64,000 bases of DNA from Daphnia pulex. Lineage: Eukaryota; Arthropoda; Branchiopoda; Diplostraca; Daphniidae. The notes under the pieces are model-generated. The model saw only the letters and a list, made by a program, of their open reading frames with translations, ran no database searches and was not told the origin of the DNA. The stretch covers positions 1,426,001-1,490,000 of the forward strand of contig NC_060018.1 of the NCBI RefSeq assembly GCF_021134715.1, given 5' to 3'. A program made the translations under genes and the position numbers. This document shows, in pieces, positions 1-12,400 of this stretch (position 1 is the stretch's first letter; each line of letters begins with the position of its first letter).

Positions 1-579
1 CCAATTACTTGTCTTGTCTGATTCGAGCGCGCGGAATATACTGACCATCATCGACCTCTGTCGTTTTGCTGGGCTCGGTACTCTTGGGAACTTTCCGGTG
101 TTATTAGACAAGAATTTGCGAGTCCTCTTGAGTTTCAAAACTACGTCTTTAGCACCGATCAAACGAGCAACTTTTATCCATGATGTTATGAACGACTCGG
201 ATTTCGCCTTAACTTCGGGTAATACGGAATGACACACCACATTTCGTCCTCTTATGGCATGTCGGATGATCTTATCGACAGCACATATGCTTTTTCCATT
301 CCGTTGGAGACTTCCATTTGAGACGTTTTGAAGGTTGTAATCGACAAGTTTATAAAGAAGATCCTGAGTGTCATCTGATGTGACCATCCTTACGCCTAAC
401 TGCTTTGAAAGAAAACGTTTCAATGCCGGACTGAGATATTTAGTCATTGGCCGAAACAAGAGTTTTAGCATGCGGATAGATTTGATTTCGTCCTTCTTTG
501 TCATTTTCACTCGCATTTTCATTTTCTTCAATCTTGCCAATCGTCGTCTTCTTGCTGCTTGCTTGTTTTTATTAGACAT
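1..579 (-). CDS. Partial basic protein of unknown function (5' part, runs off window)
   Basis: An uninterrupted minus-strand frame starts at ATG 577-579 and stays open for 193 codons to base 1, so the 3' end lies outside the window. The N-terminus is very basic (MSNKNKQAARRRRLARLKKM), followed by a Lys/Arg-rich, moderately hydrophobic region with no motif I recognise. No signal peptide or membrane segment is evident. A palindromic TATA sequence, CTTATATAAG, lies about 110 bp upstream of the ATG and could serve either strand. The basic start suggests nucleic-acid or nucleolar binding, but that is inference. The frame length makes chance unlikely. It could be a lineage-specific gene or a transposon-encoded protein. 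Confidence 0.55.
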   Translation of the reverse strand, partial: MSNKNKQAARRRRLARLKKMKMRVKMTKKDEIKSIRMLKLLFRPMTKYLSPALKRFLSKQLGVRMVTSDDTQDLLYKLVDYNLQNVSNGSLQRNGKSICAVDKIIRHAIRGRNVVCHSVLPEVKAKSESFITSWIKVARLIGAKDVVLKLKRTRKFLSNNTGKFPRVPSPAKRQRSMMVSIFRALESDKTSNW

Positions 580-687
580 ATTGGAAGTCTAAATGTTTCC
601 TTGTAGTTACGGTTGTGTTTTATCAAGTTACCAGAAACCAATGAGGTGATATGCGTTGATATGCTCATTATTCAGCTGAGTGAAGGG

Positions 688-698
688 GCTTATATAAG
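688..698. promoter_or_regulatory. Palindromic TATA box upstream of the basic-protein gene
   Basis: CTTATATAAG reads the same on both strands and lies about 110 bp upstream of the minus-strand ATG at 579. It is a plausible TATA box for that gene. A plus-strand transcript is also possible, but the plus ORF at 775-1029 has no recognisable product. Confidence 0.4.
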
Positions 699-853
699 GG
701 ATGCAGTATGCGGAACTCGTCAGCAAGAGTCAATCGTGACGGTTATTGTACATTTTGGGAATTATCTTATTTGAGTGACTAAAAATTATTTTTATCTCTG
801 TGATTATACCACATTTTCAAACATTATTCAAAAAATTCTATGTCAAAAGAGTG

Positions 854-1187
854 TTTCATTCATTAATAAATTTCTCTTTTCATTGACCAAGATGGGAATC
901 TTTCACGGCGCATCGTCCACGATCGTCCACTATAGTAGGCTTAACATGGCTGAGACTGCCGAGTATACAATGCGGCTGTATCGGGAGCTTTTTTTTAAAT
1001 ATTTTATCAACATTCGCAAACGAAAATGAGTTCAATTAAAATTTAATAATTACAGTATCTAATCATTAAAAATTTTAAGTCCTCTTGGTTGCTTGACCAT
1101 TTTGTGATTGTTTGATTGATTACTCAGTCATACCTAGTGGACGATGCACCATGGAAGATTTTCAAAACATAAATTTATTAATGAAAG
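854..1187. repeat. Imperfect inverted repeat, possible MITE
   Basis: The segment TTTCATTCATTAATAAATTT (854-873) and GCATCGTCCAC (910-920) recur as reverse complements at 1171-1186 and about 1138-1148, in the nested order expected of terminal inverted repeats. Spacing differs between the arms and identity is patchy. This may be a decayed miniature inverted-repeat element; no target-site duplication was identified. Confidence 0.3.
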
Positions 1188-1450
1188 ACCCTATAAAATT
1201 ATTTGAATGTTGTTAGAAATTTTACGTTCAGTAATAAAAACCCAAGATATTATCTTAAAAAGCAGTAATGAAAACTTTGATTCTACATTAATTTTTGGTC
1301 TATTAATTTTTTGTAAACTTAGGGTTGTTTTCCCGTAATAATTAAACATTGATAGTAAAATAGAAATAAAGTTCAATAAAAAAACAAATTTCGAGCAACA
1401 ATTTTGTTTACGGTGAAATTTATAATTTAATCGTATCACATTTAAGTGAT

Positions 1451-1541
1451 GGAGCAGGTGGGTGAGTCGAATAAGGCGTCGCATGAGGATCGGGGCATTG
1501 TGGTACCCGAGTTCGATTCTCCTGGTGAGCATAGTTGCTCC
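1451..1541 (+). repeat. tRNA-like sequence (SINE head or tRNA pseudogene)
   Basis: GGAGCAG at 1451-1457 can pair with TTGCTCC at 1535-1541, like an acceptor stem. The D-arm region GGTGAGTCGAATAAGGCG resembles the GAGTGGTTAAGGCG A-box region of Ser/Leu tRNAs, and GAGTTCGATTCTC resembles a pol III B box. The anticodon arm does not fold cleanly and the T-stem is interrupted, so this is not an intact tRNA gene. The following 350 bp, including a GGGTC...GACCC pair near 1847-1862 and a T-rich end near 1900, could be the body of a tRNA-derived SINE. Confidence 0.4.
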
Positions 1542-2617
1542 CACATCTAGTTGCAGCAGACGCCATATTCTGTATAATTACTTCTATGTACCCATTCATA
1601 TAATTAGCTTTGTTCACCTATATTCATTGTGGAAAAGACGAAAAGCATAAGATTGACTCAGAACCATACATCGTGCTACATCTCGGGTGCCTGCAGTTAA
1701 TTGTCCGAAAGGACAAGGATACGAATGGGATTGTTACTTGGCTGTTCGGCTAAAGGTTCTCGAACACGCCAATAACTGTTATAATATAATGCGAACCGTG
1801 GTATGCGATTATTGTCTCTTATGACTTATTAGTCTTATTACACCGGGTCTAGGGTCGACCCGTGATGACCGTAAAGACGATGTGAACTAAATGAAAATTT
1901 TTTTCTAAAAAGTATTACGGCAAGAGCGCCAGGAAAAGGAGATATCTTTTTTTTTCTTTTATTCGCAAATCGATTTTCCGCATACATTTTATAAATATAC
2001 GTACTACGTAGCCTATATTTTATTTAAATACTAAATCAATTGGGAACTAAACAAAAATTGGAACACCACCTACTGTTAACATTATATTTAACATCCCGTC
2101 CATTTCGTCGTTCGTTTTACGTTTGTAAAACAATGGATGATAGCACTAAACATTAGATCATTAGATGGATTACTTGTAAGATGCACTCAGACACTTTGAG
2201 TATGCACCTGAATTTAAAAAAAAACAATTGAACAACCATATTGGGAAAAGCTCGGTATTATTTTGTTTAATAGCCTTTTTCCGTTAATGGACGCACGTAC
2301 GTATGAGAAAATTATTACATTGCGCTAACGGTTATTTCCAAACACATACGATTGACACAAATGTATTTCAACGATTTTCACACAGTTTATAGTACTGAAA
2401 CGTAAAAGATGTTGTCGATTCGTCAGAATGGCAGCCTATTTTACAATAACAATAGAAATGCAATTTTCTAGTAAGGTGAAAATCAAACAAAGAGCTTGGT
2501 TCTTTATCATGGAAACAAAATAGCAGCACATTGAAATAATTGGAACGATACCAAGTTGCACAAAATTTATAATATCGATACTCTTTATAGATTGGCATTT
2601 CATGGATATTTTAGGAT
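1542..2617. other. Non-coding stretch 3' of the rolling stone-like gene
   Basis: AT-rich sequence with no convincing coding frame. Its first 350 bp may be the body of the SINE-like element described above. The remainder is the intergenic or 3' UTR region of the minus-strand gene ending at 2618. Confidence 0.4.
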
Positions 2618-3730
2618 TTAGGCTTTAATCACTATTGCGCTGTTGTCACCCCCAGTCTCATCCGGGACGAAAGCAGGATTCCAGCGACTTTGGTAATAGT
2701 CGTTCTGCTCGTCGAATTTTCTAGCGCATTGAATCACACGATCTCTTAACACATGCAGAGACCAGATGACACCGTGGACAAGTGGCAAACCGATCGTCAG
2801 TCCCACCAAGACAAACGGAACGGTCAAACTGAGATTCTCCCAATTGAGGATCGGGTAAATATAAGAGAGTCCGTTTTCTCTCTGACCCCCCGCCGCCCAA
2901 TAGATGGCACTGAACACGACGTACGGTCCTAAAGCGGCGAACGAGTGATGAAAGTGCAACATTCGGCAAGGTCTCTTGCTGATAAATATGTCGCAAATCG
3001 ACATGATACTGTTTAGGGCGTGGACTAGGATGTCCTTGTCTTTCAATCCTCGTCCTGCCAAAGAAATTGACAAAATTTTTAGAATAAAAGAAATCAAATC
3101 AATTGGCGGACTATATGCGCAAGACTGACCTGGAACAAAGAGGACGGCCCAGAAAACAGCTGAAATAAGCAAACTGAGTAAATTCGTTATGTTGTACAGG
3201 AACCAGGAGAACTTCAAGAGCGTCGTGTTGTTGCTATCGACTTGTCCTGAAAAAACAAACAAGAAATCGATTGCCAATGTTGGCGGGGTTGTTGTATGTT
3301 TTCTGTATAGGTATAATATTGAACGCGCTATCTATGCAGATATTATACGGTACCTCTATGGGACAACAAAAGAAGTTGTACTGGCACAGCGGCACTTAAC
3401 GCCAAATGCAAAGTTTGCAGGATGAGACCAATGTGGCTGAGATAGATGAGCCAATATTCCGGATGATGGCTCCTGGCTCCGCAATAAACGACCACCGATA
3501 AGAAGAGAGCGGCTGCCAAAAATCGATACACGATGTAAGGTCCCGACACTTGATCCCGCTTCGACTGCTGCCACTATTTATCGAAAAGATAAGCTACGTT
3601 TAACTTTATATAAGGCGATATTATAAATTGTCAGCAAACTTACCGAAAATACTGCAAAGTCGTAGGGTTGATCGTAGCTGAAACCGAATTGCTGGCACAA
3701 GGGATACTTTTGATTAGCGTTGGGCAACAT
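2618..3730 (-). CDS. rost: Rolling stone-like multipass membrane protein
   Basis: Four coding exons on the minus strand (3730-3644, 3573-3354, 3246-3130, 3054-2618) join in phase through GT-AG introns into 286 residues. The start is the first ATG (MLPNANQKYP) upstream of QFGFSYDQPYDF. The family hallmarks seen are WQQSKRDQVSGPYIVYRF, the loop ALNSIMSICDIFISKRPCR, the segment YVVFSAIYWAAGG, and IYPILNW before the last membrane segment. About six or seven hydrophobic stretches are spread through the chain, as in Drosophila Rolling stone, which acts at the plasma membrane in myoblast fusion. The C-terminal tail from about residue 255 is hydrophilic. Length and topology fit the family. Function in myogenesis is an inference because the family has several members in arthropods. 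Confidence 0.85.
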
Positions 3731-4007
3731 TTTATTCGGGTATATGTATCGATGTTGCGGCGGGATCCGTCGCTTGCGAAGAACGGCGATCAACTGGCGG
3801 GAGCAACCGGAGACGCACGGAGAAGATCGAATTTATTATTTGTTTTTTGTTTTTGCCAGTCGCCTTGACGTTTAACCTTTCACTGACGTCTTGGTATCAA
3901 TAAAAATACGCCACTCAAATTTTTAAAGGGAAACTGAAACGTCCCTTTTCGTCAGGGGGGACGCCAACTCAAAGTAAACTAACTCGTTTTGGGTTGTTGT
4001 TCACAGG

Positions 4008-4015
4008 TTTATATA
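4008..4015 (-). promoter_or_regulatory. Candidate TATA box for the rolling stone-like gene
   Basis: On the minus strand GGGTATATAAACC lies about 280 bp upstream of the ATG at 3730. No in-frame coding exon is seen between them, so transcription starting near 3980 with a 5' UTR of about 250 nt is plausible. The assignment rests on motif and position only. Confidence 0.35.
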
Positions 4016-4099
4016 CCCTTGGTTGATAATACACGTATAAGAAAAAGCTGGGACCATGGGAATTTGTAAGAAAAACGCATGCAAGGTCTCCCTCTCTTC

Positions 4100-7000
4100 G
4101 TGTGCAGGTTCCCCTCCGTGTCCTCATTTTGAAACTCCTCCTCCGTGATACTATAATATAAACGTCCGTGCTCTCTTCACAAAAGAATAGAATTCAGGCC
4201 CCCCGCTCTTTTCGAATTGACTGTCGAATAGAATGGCGCACATATACATAAGCATTTGACCGCTGACGGACCTTGCCAAAATATCAATCTATTACAACCT
4301 ACTGTTGAGAGCGTGTTTCACGCGTGCTGCAGATATAACGGGAATATTTGTAAGAAGAACACTGGAAATTGCGATGCGCAAATTCGCCAGAGAGGCACTC
4401 GAACTCAAAGTAGGTTAATTCCGGGGGAATTCAACTCTCTGGCTAATAAGCAAATTGCAGGCCATCTCATCCGTTGCGATTTCGAATTTCAACCTCGGAG
4501 CACACGTCAACTCGAATTATTTTTGAAAAGGTATCTAAACCAAATTAAGGACACGGCAATTCATCGGGGAGATTTCTTTGGACATGTGTGGGGTAATAAG
4601 TAGGCCTATTATATTCATGCACCAGTGTATCTTATTATATTTAAAAAACGGTTGTTTGACAAGCTCTCCCCTTTCAAGGTAAGTCTGCTTATCCGCCAAT
4701 GAGAAAGCTCAAGGTCGAGGCCCAGGTATACTACCATATAAAATGCATATTTCAATTCAGCATAGAACTTTCACTCTCTTTTTTTTTCCAGCTAAGAGGG
4801 GTGTGATGGATAGAGAGATTATAATAACTCGCTGAAAACTTTCATCCGTTTTCTTTTTTTTTTTTGTATTATTTTTCAATTGTGACAAGTCTGAGGCTTT
4901 CCGCAGCAGTCAGTAACTTTCTCGGAGAGAAGCTGAAAAGCTTCCAAACGAACAATGCGCTTTTGTTTCAGCAGTCAAGAATTGAACAACTTAAAAAAGG
5001 AAATTATTGATAACACAGCGCAAACGGTTTCTCACGATTTCGTGACTTTTTTTCCCTTTTCTTTGGCCTTTCTCCCGCGTTCGTCACCAAAAGTTATTTT
5101 CATAGAAATAATTCAGCGCGCGGCTGCAGCTATTATAGTGGATTGACGGATGAATAAATGCAAATCGGATGTTATCATTTCATTTTCGAGTTTAGCATTT
5201 TGAGCGGCGAATGTTTTGGGGAATCGGTCGCCTTGGTTACCAAGTCCCGCAAAGAGATCTTCAGCTAAACAAGTTGCTTATAGTTGATGAAGAATCCATA
5301 AGAGGGCACGAAGGAGTAGGAGCCGCAGCTAAATATAGGCTGCTGTATATGTACGACGAACGGTAAATGGGGCGCGCAATGCATTCAGAGAGTCAGAATA
5401 TTTGATGAATGTGCGCAAGCGACATTGACCGACATGTGTAGCATCGGATATTTATACCGGACGGATGGGACAGACGCATCCGCATCGATCCGAAACTCTT
5501 CTTTTATTGCCGACCGGCAACCGCGACAAGATTTCATTTAAAAAAGAAAACATTGAATGTGTTTTATAAACAATCGCCAAATCTTTTTACTTCTTCAGCT
5601 GCCGGATGTTTTTTTTTTCTTTTAAAACGGAAATTGCTGCCGTCGTTATACAGCAAATCCGGATGAGAAACGCTAATAAATTTATGGCGATGAAATCTGT
5701 CAAAATTCTTGACAGCCCAGAAAACCAATCTGCTCGTGTGCAGCGCATCACGATGACTGTGCAGTTTTATATAAAGAAAAATTCTTCCTGTCGTATATAA
5801 AGCATCATGTTTTTTTTAGTTGTTACACAATGGAAACCAACATTGATAAGGACGATGTGTATATAAGGCTGCAATTAATTTGTTTGAACTATATGTACAG
5901 CACCTCGGCTGCTGCAGGCGCGATTAATATGCGCGCGCACACTACAAAGGTTTCAACCAGCATCATTTCCTGTAAAAAGTACCGATTTTCGTATAGCGAA
6001 TAGGCTAACGCATATTGTTACATGCTTCAAATTGATTATATTTTTTTCTTCTATTTCCTGCCTCAATTATGGTAGGTCATTGGGCTCTGTTACAGCATAT
6101 AGCTCTTGATTTCCTGATATCGATGGTTTGGACAAAACTGAGATGCATGTTCAATAGGAAAACTTTTTTCGGTGTGGGGGGTTTCCATTCATCCGCTTCG
6201 GGCGGATGTTGAAATGATTATTATATCTTTTTAAAAACCGTGAACTCGCGCTCTATAGAGTCCGTGAGATGGGATAGAAATAAGCCAATCGATTACATCA
6301 TATTCGTTCAATAAACGAAAATAACGAATAGAAATATACCGATGCAAACCAGATCATAGAACTTTTCCCCCATTTTTCAGTGTTATTATTATTATGGGAT
6401 AAGAGTCGATATTCCAGCTTCTTCCAGCTATAGATAAAATCGGAGAAATGTATAGAAAAATGGATGCGATGAGAAAATCCATAAAAGTCGCAAGAGCTCT
6501 ATACTAGGTCGCCGCCCCTGTTGAGTAATAATTTCCAGTTGAAGATATATCCGGGTGGGATTAGACGATTGGCACAAGCCGTACATCAAAACACGCACTG
6601 TGCGTGTGTGCATTTTCCCCCGTTCAGCACTGTTCACTGATGGTGTTGATGCAAGGGCCACCCCAGCAAACAGCAGCAGCAACTTTTTCTTTCTTTTCTT
6701 TTCATTTGAAAATACCAGAAGTGAAATATTAGACAAATAAGTTATGACGTCCCGCTAGCAATATTTCAGCGTCGTCCTCAGACACGTGAATAGTATCCAC
6801 AAGAAGCGGCGTGCGGATCCGCGTTGTCATGATGACGGATTTGTGCTGCTCCGGCCTTTATTCTGTATAGATTAGATGATACCAAGGGGTTACATACATT
6901 TGGGGTCGAGGGGGTGGGGGGAGGAAATAAGACATTTTTTTTCTTTTGACAACAACAACAACAACAACCGAAAGAATAGTAACTGGGTTAGTCGGCATCA

Positions 7001-8700
7001 AGAATTGGGATCGACCTCCTTTTTTTCTCCTTCATCACAAAATTGGCCCTGCGCTCTGTGGTACAGTCGTCCCATATAACAAAAGTATCCTAGCGTGTTG
7101 TTAAAGATGCACACAGGAGCCCATATAGCAACGACGCTGTTAAAGCGCCAGCATCAAAAAAGATATATACACTAGGCCGTATATGTATAGTAGTAGTAGT
7201 GTGCTGGGTAAAACCGAAACGGCGCATATATCCAGCACATCGATTTTTATTCTAGCTAGAGTTTTCTTTCTCCCTTTGAACCTTTCTATGCTAGTCTAGA
7301 AGTTGGTGTATTATTCTCCGTACATATAGATACACACACACAGACAGAGAGAAGAGAGGCCTATGGCTTACTTTATCCTTATATGGCCGAGACGCCAGTA
7401 AGAGTATATCGCATCGCATCGCAGCACTCGCCAACTTCTTCTATATACGGCCCACTGTCTATTTTTACGACGTAGTACGACAACTTTAAATGCGTATGGC
7501 ACATCACATACTGCACAAGCACTTGTGTGTGTGTATCTCTCTCTCTAATACGCAATATATTGTGTGTGTGAACGGGGTAGGCAGCAGCAGCAGCAGCACT
7601 GTTAATGGCAGACAAGCGTGACAGCGACAGAGAGACCCGTCCCGCTTTTCTGTTTCGGGTCCCCGTTAATATACGACGGGTCGGATGACTATTGGAGGTC
7701 TGGCCAGTCGCCACCTTGATGAGAAGATGACATATTACTGACACCTACTACTACTATATTACTCGGGATCAAAACTTCAAGCACAATTGCGCATCTCCAC
7801 ACCAGCCGGCATCGCATCGCCTTATTGGCGAATCGCGCAATTAATTCCCTTTCCGCGCCCACAAACTCGACCGAGATAGTATCTATCCCTCAAATTAATA
7901 ATAATAAGCATCTCTTCTGATCAAGACTATACAAGCGCGCAGCTCATCCATCAACCTTCTTTGTGGGCCTTTTTGACGCATTTCATTTTCGTCCACAATT
8001 TTTTAGCCATTTTGTTTTTCTATCCACATCCTTTGGCTTTTTTATTTTAGATTTTTCTTTTCTTTTTGGGTCCATCCAAGCTGCTGTTGCCCGTCGTAGA
8101 TATTTTTCATCATCGCTGGAAGAATGTTGTGTAGTAGTATCTGTTTGATTTTGCTAGATTTCATTTCCTATATACGGTATAAGACACGCCCGATTAAACC
8201 GATCCTAGGCAGGAGTGTATATATATCTCTACCACCTTAAAATGAGAAGCAGAGTCTCTTTTGACACTATCGCCAAAAAGGAAATCATAAAAAACAGACG
8301 CCAAAATGATGATGATTATTATTTTTCCTCTTTTTTTAAGATCAAGTGGAGCTAAAAAAGAAAGAAAGAATATCAAATAAGTGCGGAAAGCTCCTCTTCC
8401 AGGACCGGTCGTTGTTGGAAGAAAAACTCCCCGGATCGTTTGTGCGCATGTGGGACTGAACGAACGGTCGATACAGCCCAAGACGGCGACTATACTACGC
8501 CGTCAAGCCTAGACCCGTTCACCGCCAATCGATTTGAACCCAAATCTCTCCTCCAAACTTGGCTAAACAGCAAGTTCAGAAAAAGAAGATGAAATTTGAA
8601 TAAATAATTAAAATTATTCTTTAAAAACATTTAAAATAGAAAATTTCTCGGTAAAAACTGCGAAATGAATTCAATTTTGAGTTTTTGACTCGAGTTGTGT
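4100..8700. other. Long intergenic region with simple repeats
   Basis: No open frame here has a plausible start, splice signals and protein-like composition. The region contains short tracts such as (CAA)n at about 6951-6968, TAGTAG at about 7189-7200, AGC triplets near 7583 and CTCT runs near 7535, plus scattered TATA-like words. It probably holds regulatory sequence and untranslated exons of the downstream calcium-channel gene, but nothing specific can be assigned. Confidence 0.4.
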
Positions 8701-8989
8701 GGGGGGAAAGTGGAAATGTTGTCAAGTGACCGCAGCGCTTAGTCTTGACGGTAGAGTGCAGTCCCCATCACTGGCTGCCGACGTTCGCCGCCAGAAGTGT
8801 GCAGTGGGACTCTATTAGCATCAGACAGTGGTCCGAGCCTATTGTTGTTGGGAAAACGTGACCGACTTCATCATCTCAAGTGGCCAATCTTCTGTTTGTA
8901 ACAGTGTTTGCTGTGGTCTCACTATACTTTTTAAGACGTACACCAATGGTGGACTGACTTGCATTATAAAAATTACATTGATTCGGCCA

Positions 8990-9012
8990 AAGTTGTGTGT
9001 GTGTGTGTGTGG
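8990..9012. repeat. (GT)n microsatellite
   Basis: A run of alternating GT interrupted by single bases, about 400 bp upstream of the first coding exon of the alpha2-delta gene and possibly within its 5' UTR. Confidence 0.6.
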
Positions 9013-9415
9013 CGTAAAGGATATATAAAAGTTGCGTAACTTAGCACACCGACACAGCACACCATCATTGGTGGTGCAGCAGCAGCTCTTCTTCCTATAG
9101 CTTTCAGTGTGTCTATACGTGTGTGTAAAAGGATCTCTAGTCACACGAATACGGCGCGTGAAACGGGTTGGGGGAAATGTGAGATCTTCGTGCAGTGCAA
9201 ATACCCCTACACACCGACACACAGTCGTCTGCTTAGTTGCCTATCGTCGTGCTACTGCTGCCTCCGGTCTAAAAATACGACAACCAGTGTTGTTGGGGGG
9301 CGGAAAAAAAATCAAACTGATGAGTGAAACACCTTGTTCGGGATTACGTTGCACTGCATTATTTACCAGGGCTCAGAGCAGCGAGGCTCGGCCAGGGAAA
9401 TCTGCGTCAACGACA

Positions 9416-12400
9416 ATGACGTCGTCTGCATTGATCTGCTTGTTCTTTTCTGTGGCTGTGATAATATCGTCGTCGGTCGAAGCTGCCGAAACGGATCTAC
9501 CTCATGTCGAGTAAGTTGCCCTTAGAATATCATTATAGAAATTGCATTTGAAATTAAATTGATTTTCGATTGATGACCGCAATTATCTGACAGGATATCG
9601 AACTGGGCCATCCGCTTCGGCGCACAAATGTGGGAGATCGGCAAGCAAGTCACCAGGATACGGGAAATCAGAGAGGTACGTCTATTTTACCAATCGAACA
9701 AATTATAGAATAGACATTTTTTGATCTCCGGGATTTTAAAAACGCCCATCCGTAAAACACGATCGTCATTCGGTTCGAAATGATTGATTATTAGTCTCTC
9801 GTGTAATTGGTTGGTAAATGGTTTCGACCGGAACCTTGGTCCTATTAATAGCTACTGAACTGTGTCTAAGCAAGTTTCGACAGTTCGGTTATTCTGTGCC
9901 GATTTCTCCGACATTGCTCCGCGCCGATTCGATCAACAAACGCTGACGTCACTCCTTTAGATATATTTAACCGTAGTTGCAGATGTGCTTTATAGATTCG
10001 CCTGGCGATGAAGGTCGGCAAATCAATGACGCCATTCGCAGCTAGAAAAGACAGTATAATCTAGATTTGGCAGTATAGAAAGAAGAAGAAGAAAGTCCTT
10101 GATTAGTTTGTATCGTTTTTTATTAGCTCAACTTTATGTGTATAGTCTATCACCTTTTTTCGTTTTCTTCAAAAAAAAACTGATGGTCGTATTGATGAAC
10201 TTGCCACGGAACAGCTTGTCACACTATTCCTCGGAAGTGGAATGTGAAGTCAAGGAATGAGTTGGATACTCTGGTTATTATTTCGTCTGCCTTTTTCCAT
10301 CAGATAGTTTGGGGGAGGGGGTGAAATGTGTGTAAAAGGCGAAAGAGCCAAGTGCGAAGAAAATGTGAACGGAAACATCTCGAAGAGGCGACTGCTCCCC
10401 ATTTCTTCCTTATTCCGCTGAATAAGGAACTTGTATTATATAAAACCCCACACACCGTCGTCTAGAAGGGAAATATCTATAAGGACTAGTGGGCGATAGC
10501 CATCGCCATAACACTGGAGGAGAGCTAGATAGAATCCAGGGGTGGAGTCCGCCCGTGTGGAAAAACGCCGAAGTCTGAAGGAGCGGCTTTTTTTTCGGCT
10601 GGAGGAGAGAAGATCTGGAGCTGACACATCTCGGCGTCGCGTATCCTCTTGTACAATCGAGATGTAAACGAGAAAAAAGTAGATATCAGGATAGAGGGGA
10701 AAAACATATATACGGTTGCATAGGATATAAGGTACAGGGGGGGAACTATAGAACAGATGGTGTAGAAAAACTGTCCATACTTGTATATATCGACCGGTCA
10801 TTTCGAGTGTGTTAGTTTGGCGAGCCTTTTCTTCCGCCTTATTTGATTCGCTTCTTTTTTTTATTATGGAGAGTAGTAAACTTTATTTGCAAGCTAAAGA
10901 ATTAAGTATTCTTCTATTTTTTGGGGGGACTGGAGTTATTAGAAGAAAATTGACACTAGAAAGTTTAGTTCTAGACATAAAAGACACTGTGTACGACTCA
11001 CGCTATCCTAGTTTGGCGTGGGTTTTTTTTTTTTTTAAAGGGCGCGTAATTCAAACTTTCAAAGTGGCGTCACAATCAAAACAAAATGAAGGTTCAAAAT
11101 CAAGTTTTCTCCCAAATTGTTGGTTTGATTCCCAGAAATCACGAATGGGGGAATAGCGTCTCGAGTGTCTGGAATTCACGAGCGGATGTACCCGAATTGC
11201 GTCTTTTGGTCTTCAATCTAACGATTGGGATAATCAATACTCTACACAGCACCTGTTTTCTACGTGTTATTGACGTAATGGCTCACGAGATTGATGGATG
11301 AACAACCAAGGAATTGTTGTATTATTCCGATAGCTGGGCTCTCTCTCTCCATTAAGTAGCCCATGGCGGAAATGTTGGGCAAGTGCATCCGAGAAAAAAA
11401 AAAACCCAAAAATACCATCACCCCACGTATATAGTCGTGGCTATTCATGCCTGGTACATAATCGATTGCCTATCATTGATCACCGTGAATCTATCTGCGG
11501 TGGTCTCTGGCGGGGATAACAACAACGTTTGTCGCCACGTCCTCCCTCCACCCCCATCTTGATATATCCAGCAGCTCCTGTAATACTTAGAAACACAACC
11601 TACACATCTATAAATATATATATAGCTATAAGAGATGTGTGTGTAACACGGGATAGACGTTGCGGGCAAATCTACCGCAGTATCAACGAACACGGCGGCC
11701 GTTCCAGACTTGTACTATAGACTCGGCTATAAATCTGATTTTGGCTCAAGAGACAGAAAAGAGACAAAGAGTAAGATGGAGAGAGAAATGCAATCTCCCT
11801 TATATACGTGTACGTCCATACTACTATAGACGTGACAGATTTTTATAGGGGGGAGGGAGGGGGGTCCGGCGCCGTCTAGGAGATATTACATCATTTTGTC
11901 ACCATGTCTGTACGTTATACCAGTAGTGCCCCGACACGTAAGGAATCATGTACTATTACCGGAAGAGAAGCAAGCGTTGGATATTGTTGGAAGGGGGAGG
12001 TTAAATGACGTCAGGGCTTTTTGTTTCTCCCACCCCTTCATTTCTCATTGTTATTTACGTCACCGCCCCATCTATGAATTTTTACGTGGGCAACAATAGC
12101 CTTTTTTAATACTCGAGTGCGCGATTTATAAAAGGGGCGGCCATTGTTGCGATATAAGTCTGAATTCAAGAGAGTCTTTTATAATCAACAGTTTCGTATT
12201 TTATTTGCCTTGAGAGTATTTCATCAAAATTGCCAAGCGGTAGATATACTATTTGTTTGTTTCGGTCGACCAAACCTGGGCGGGTTGGCATTTGAATCGA
12301 TCAGAGAAAAACTCGGCAAAGAATAACCCTCCGCCCGCTGGATAGAAAAATAAAAGGAATGCGGATGCATTGCTGGCACACACGCTGAGAGCTTAGCTAG

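Noticed and set aside
4256-4603. 115-codon frame upstream of the rolling stone-like gene on the plus strand
   Set aside because: It opens at TTG, with no domain, splice sites or promoter supporting it.
9107-9514. 135-codon frame beginning upstream of the alpha2-delta start
   Set aside because: It overlaps the true start in another frame and has no signal peptide; the ATG at 9416 gives a proper signal peptide and joins in phase to exon 2.
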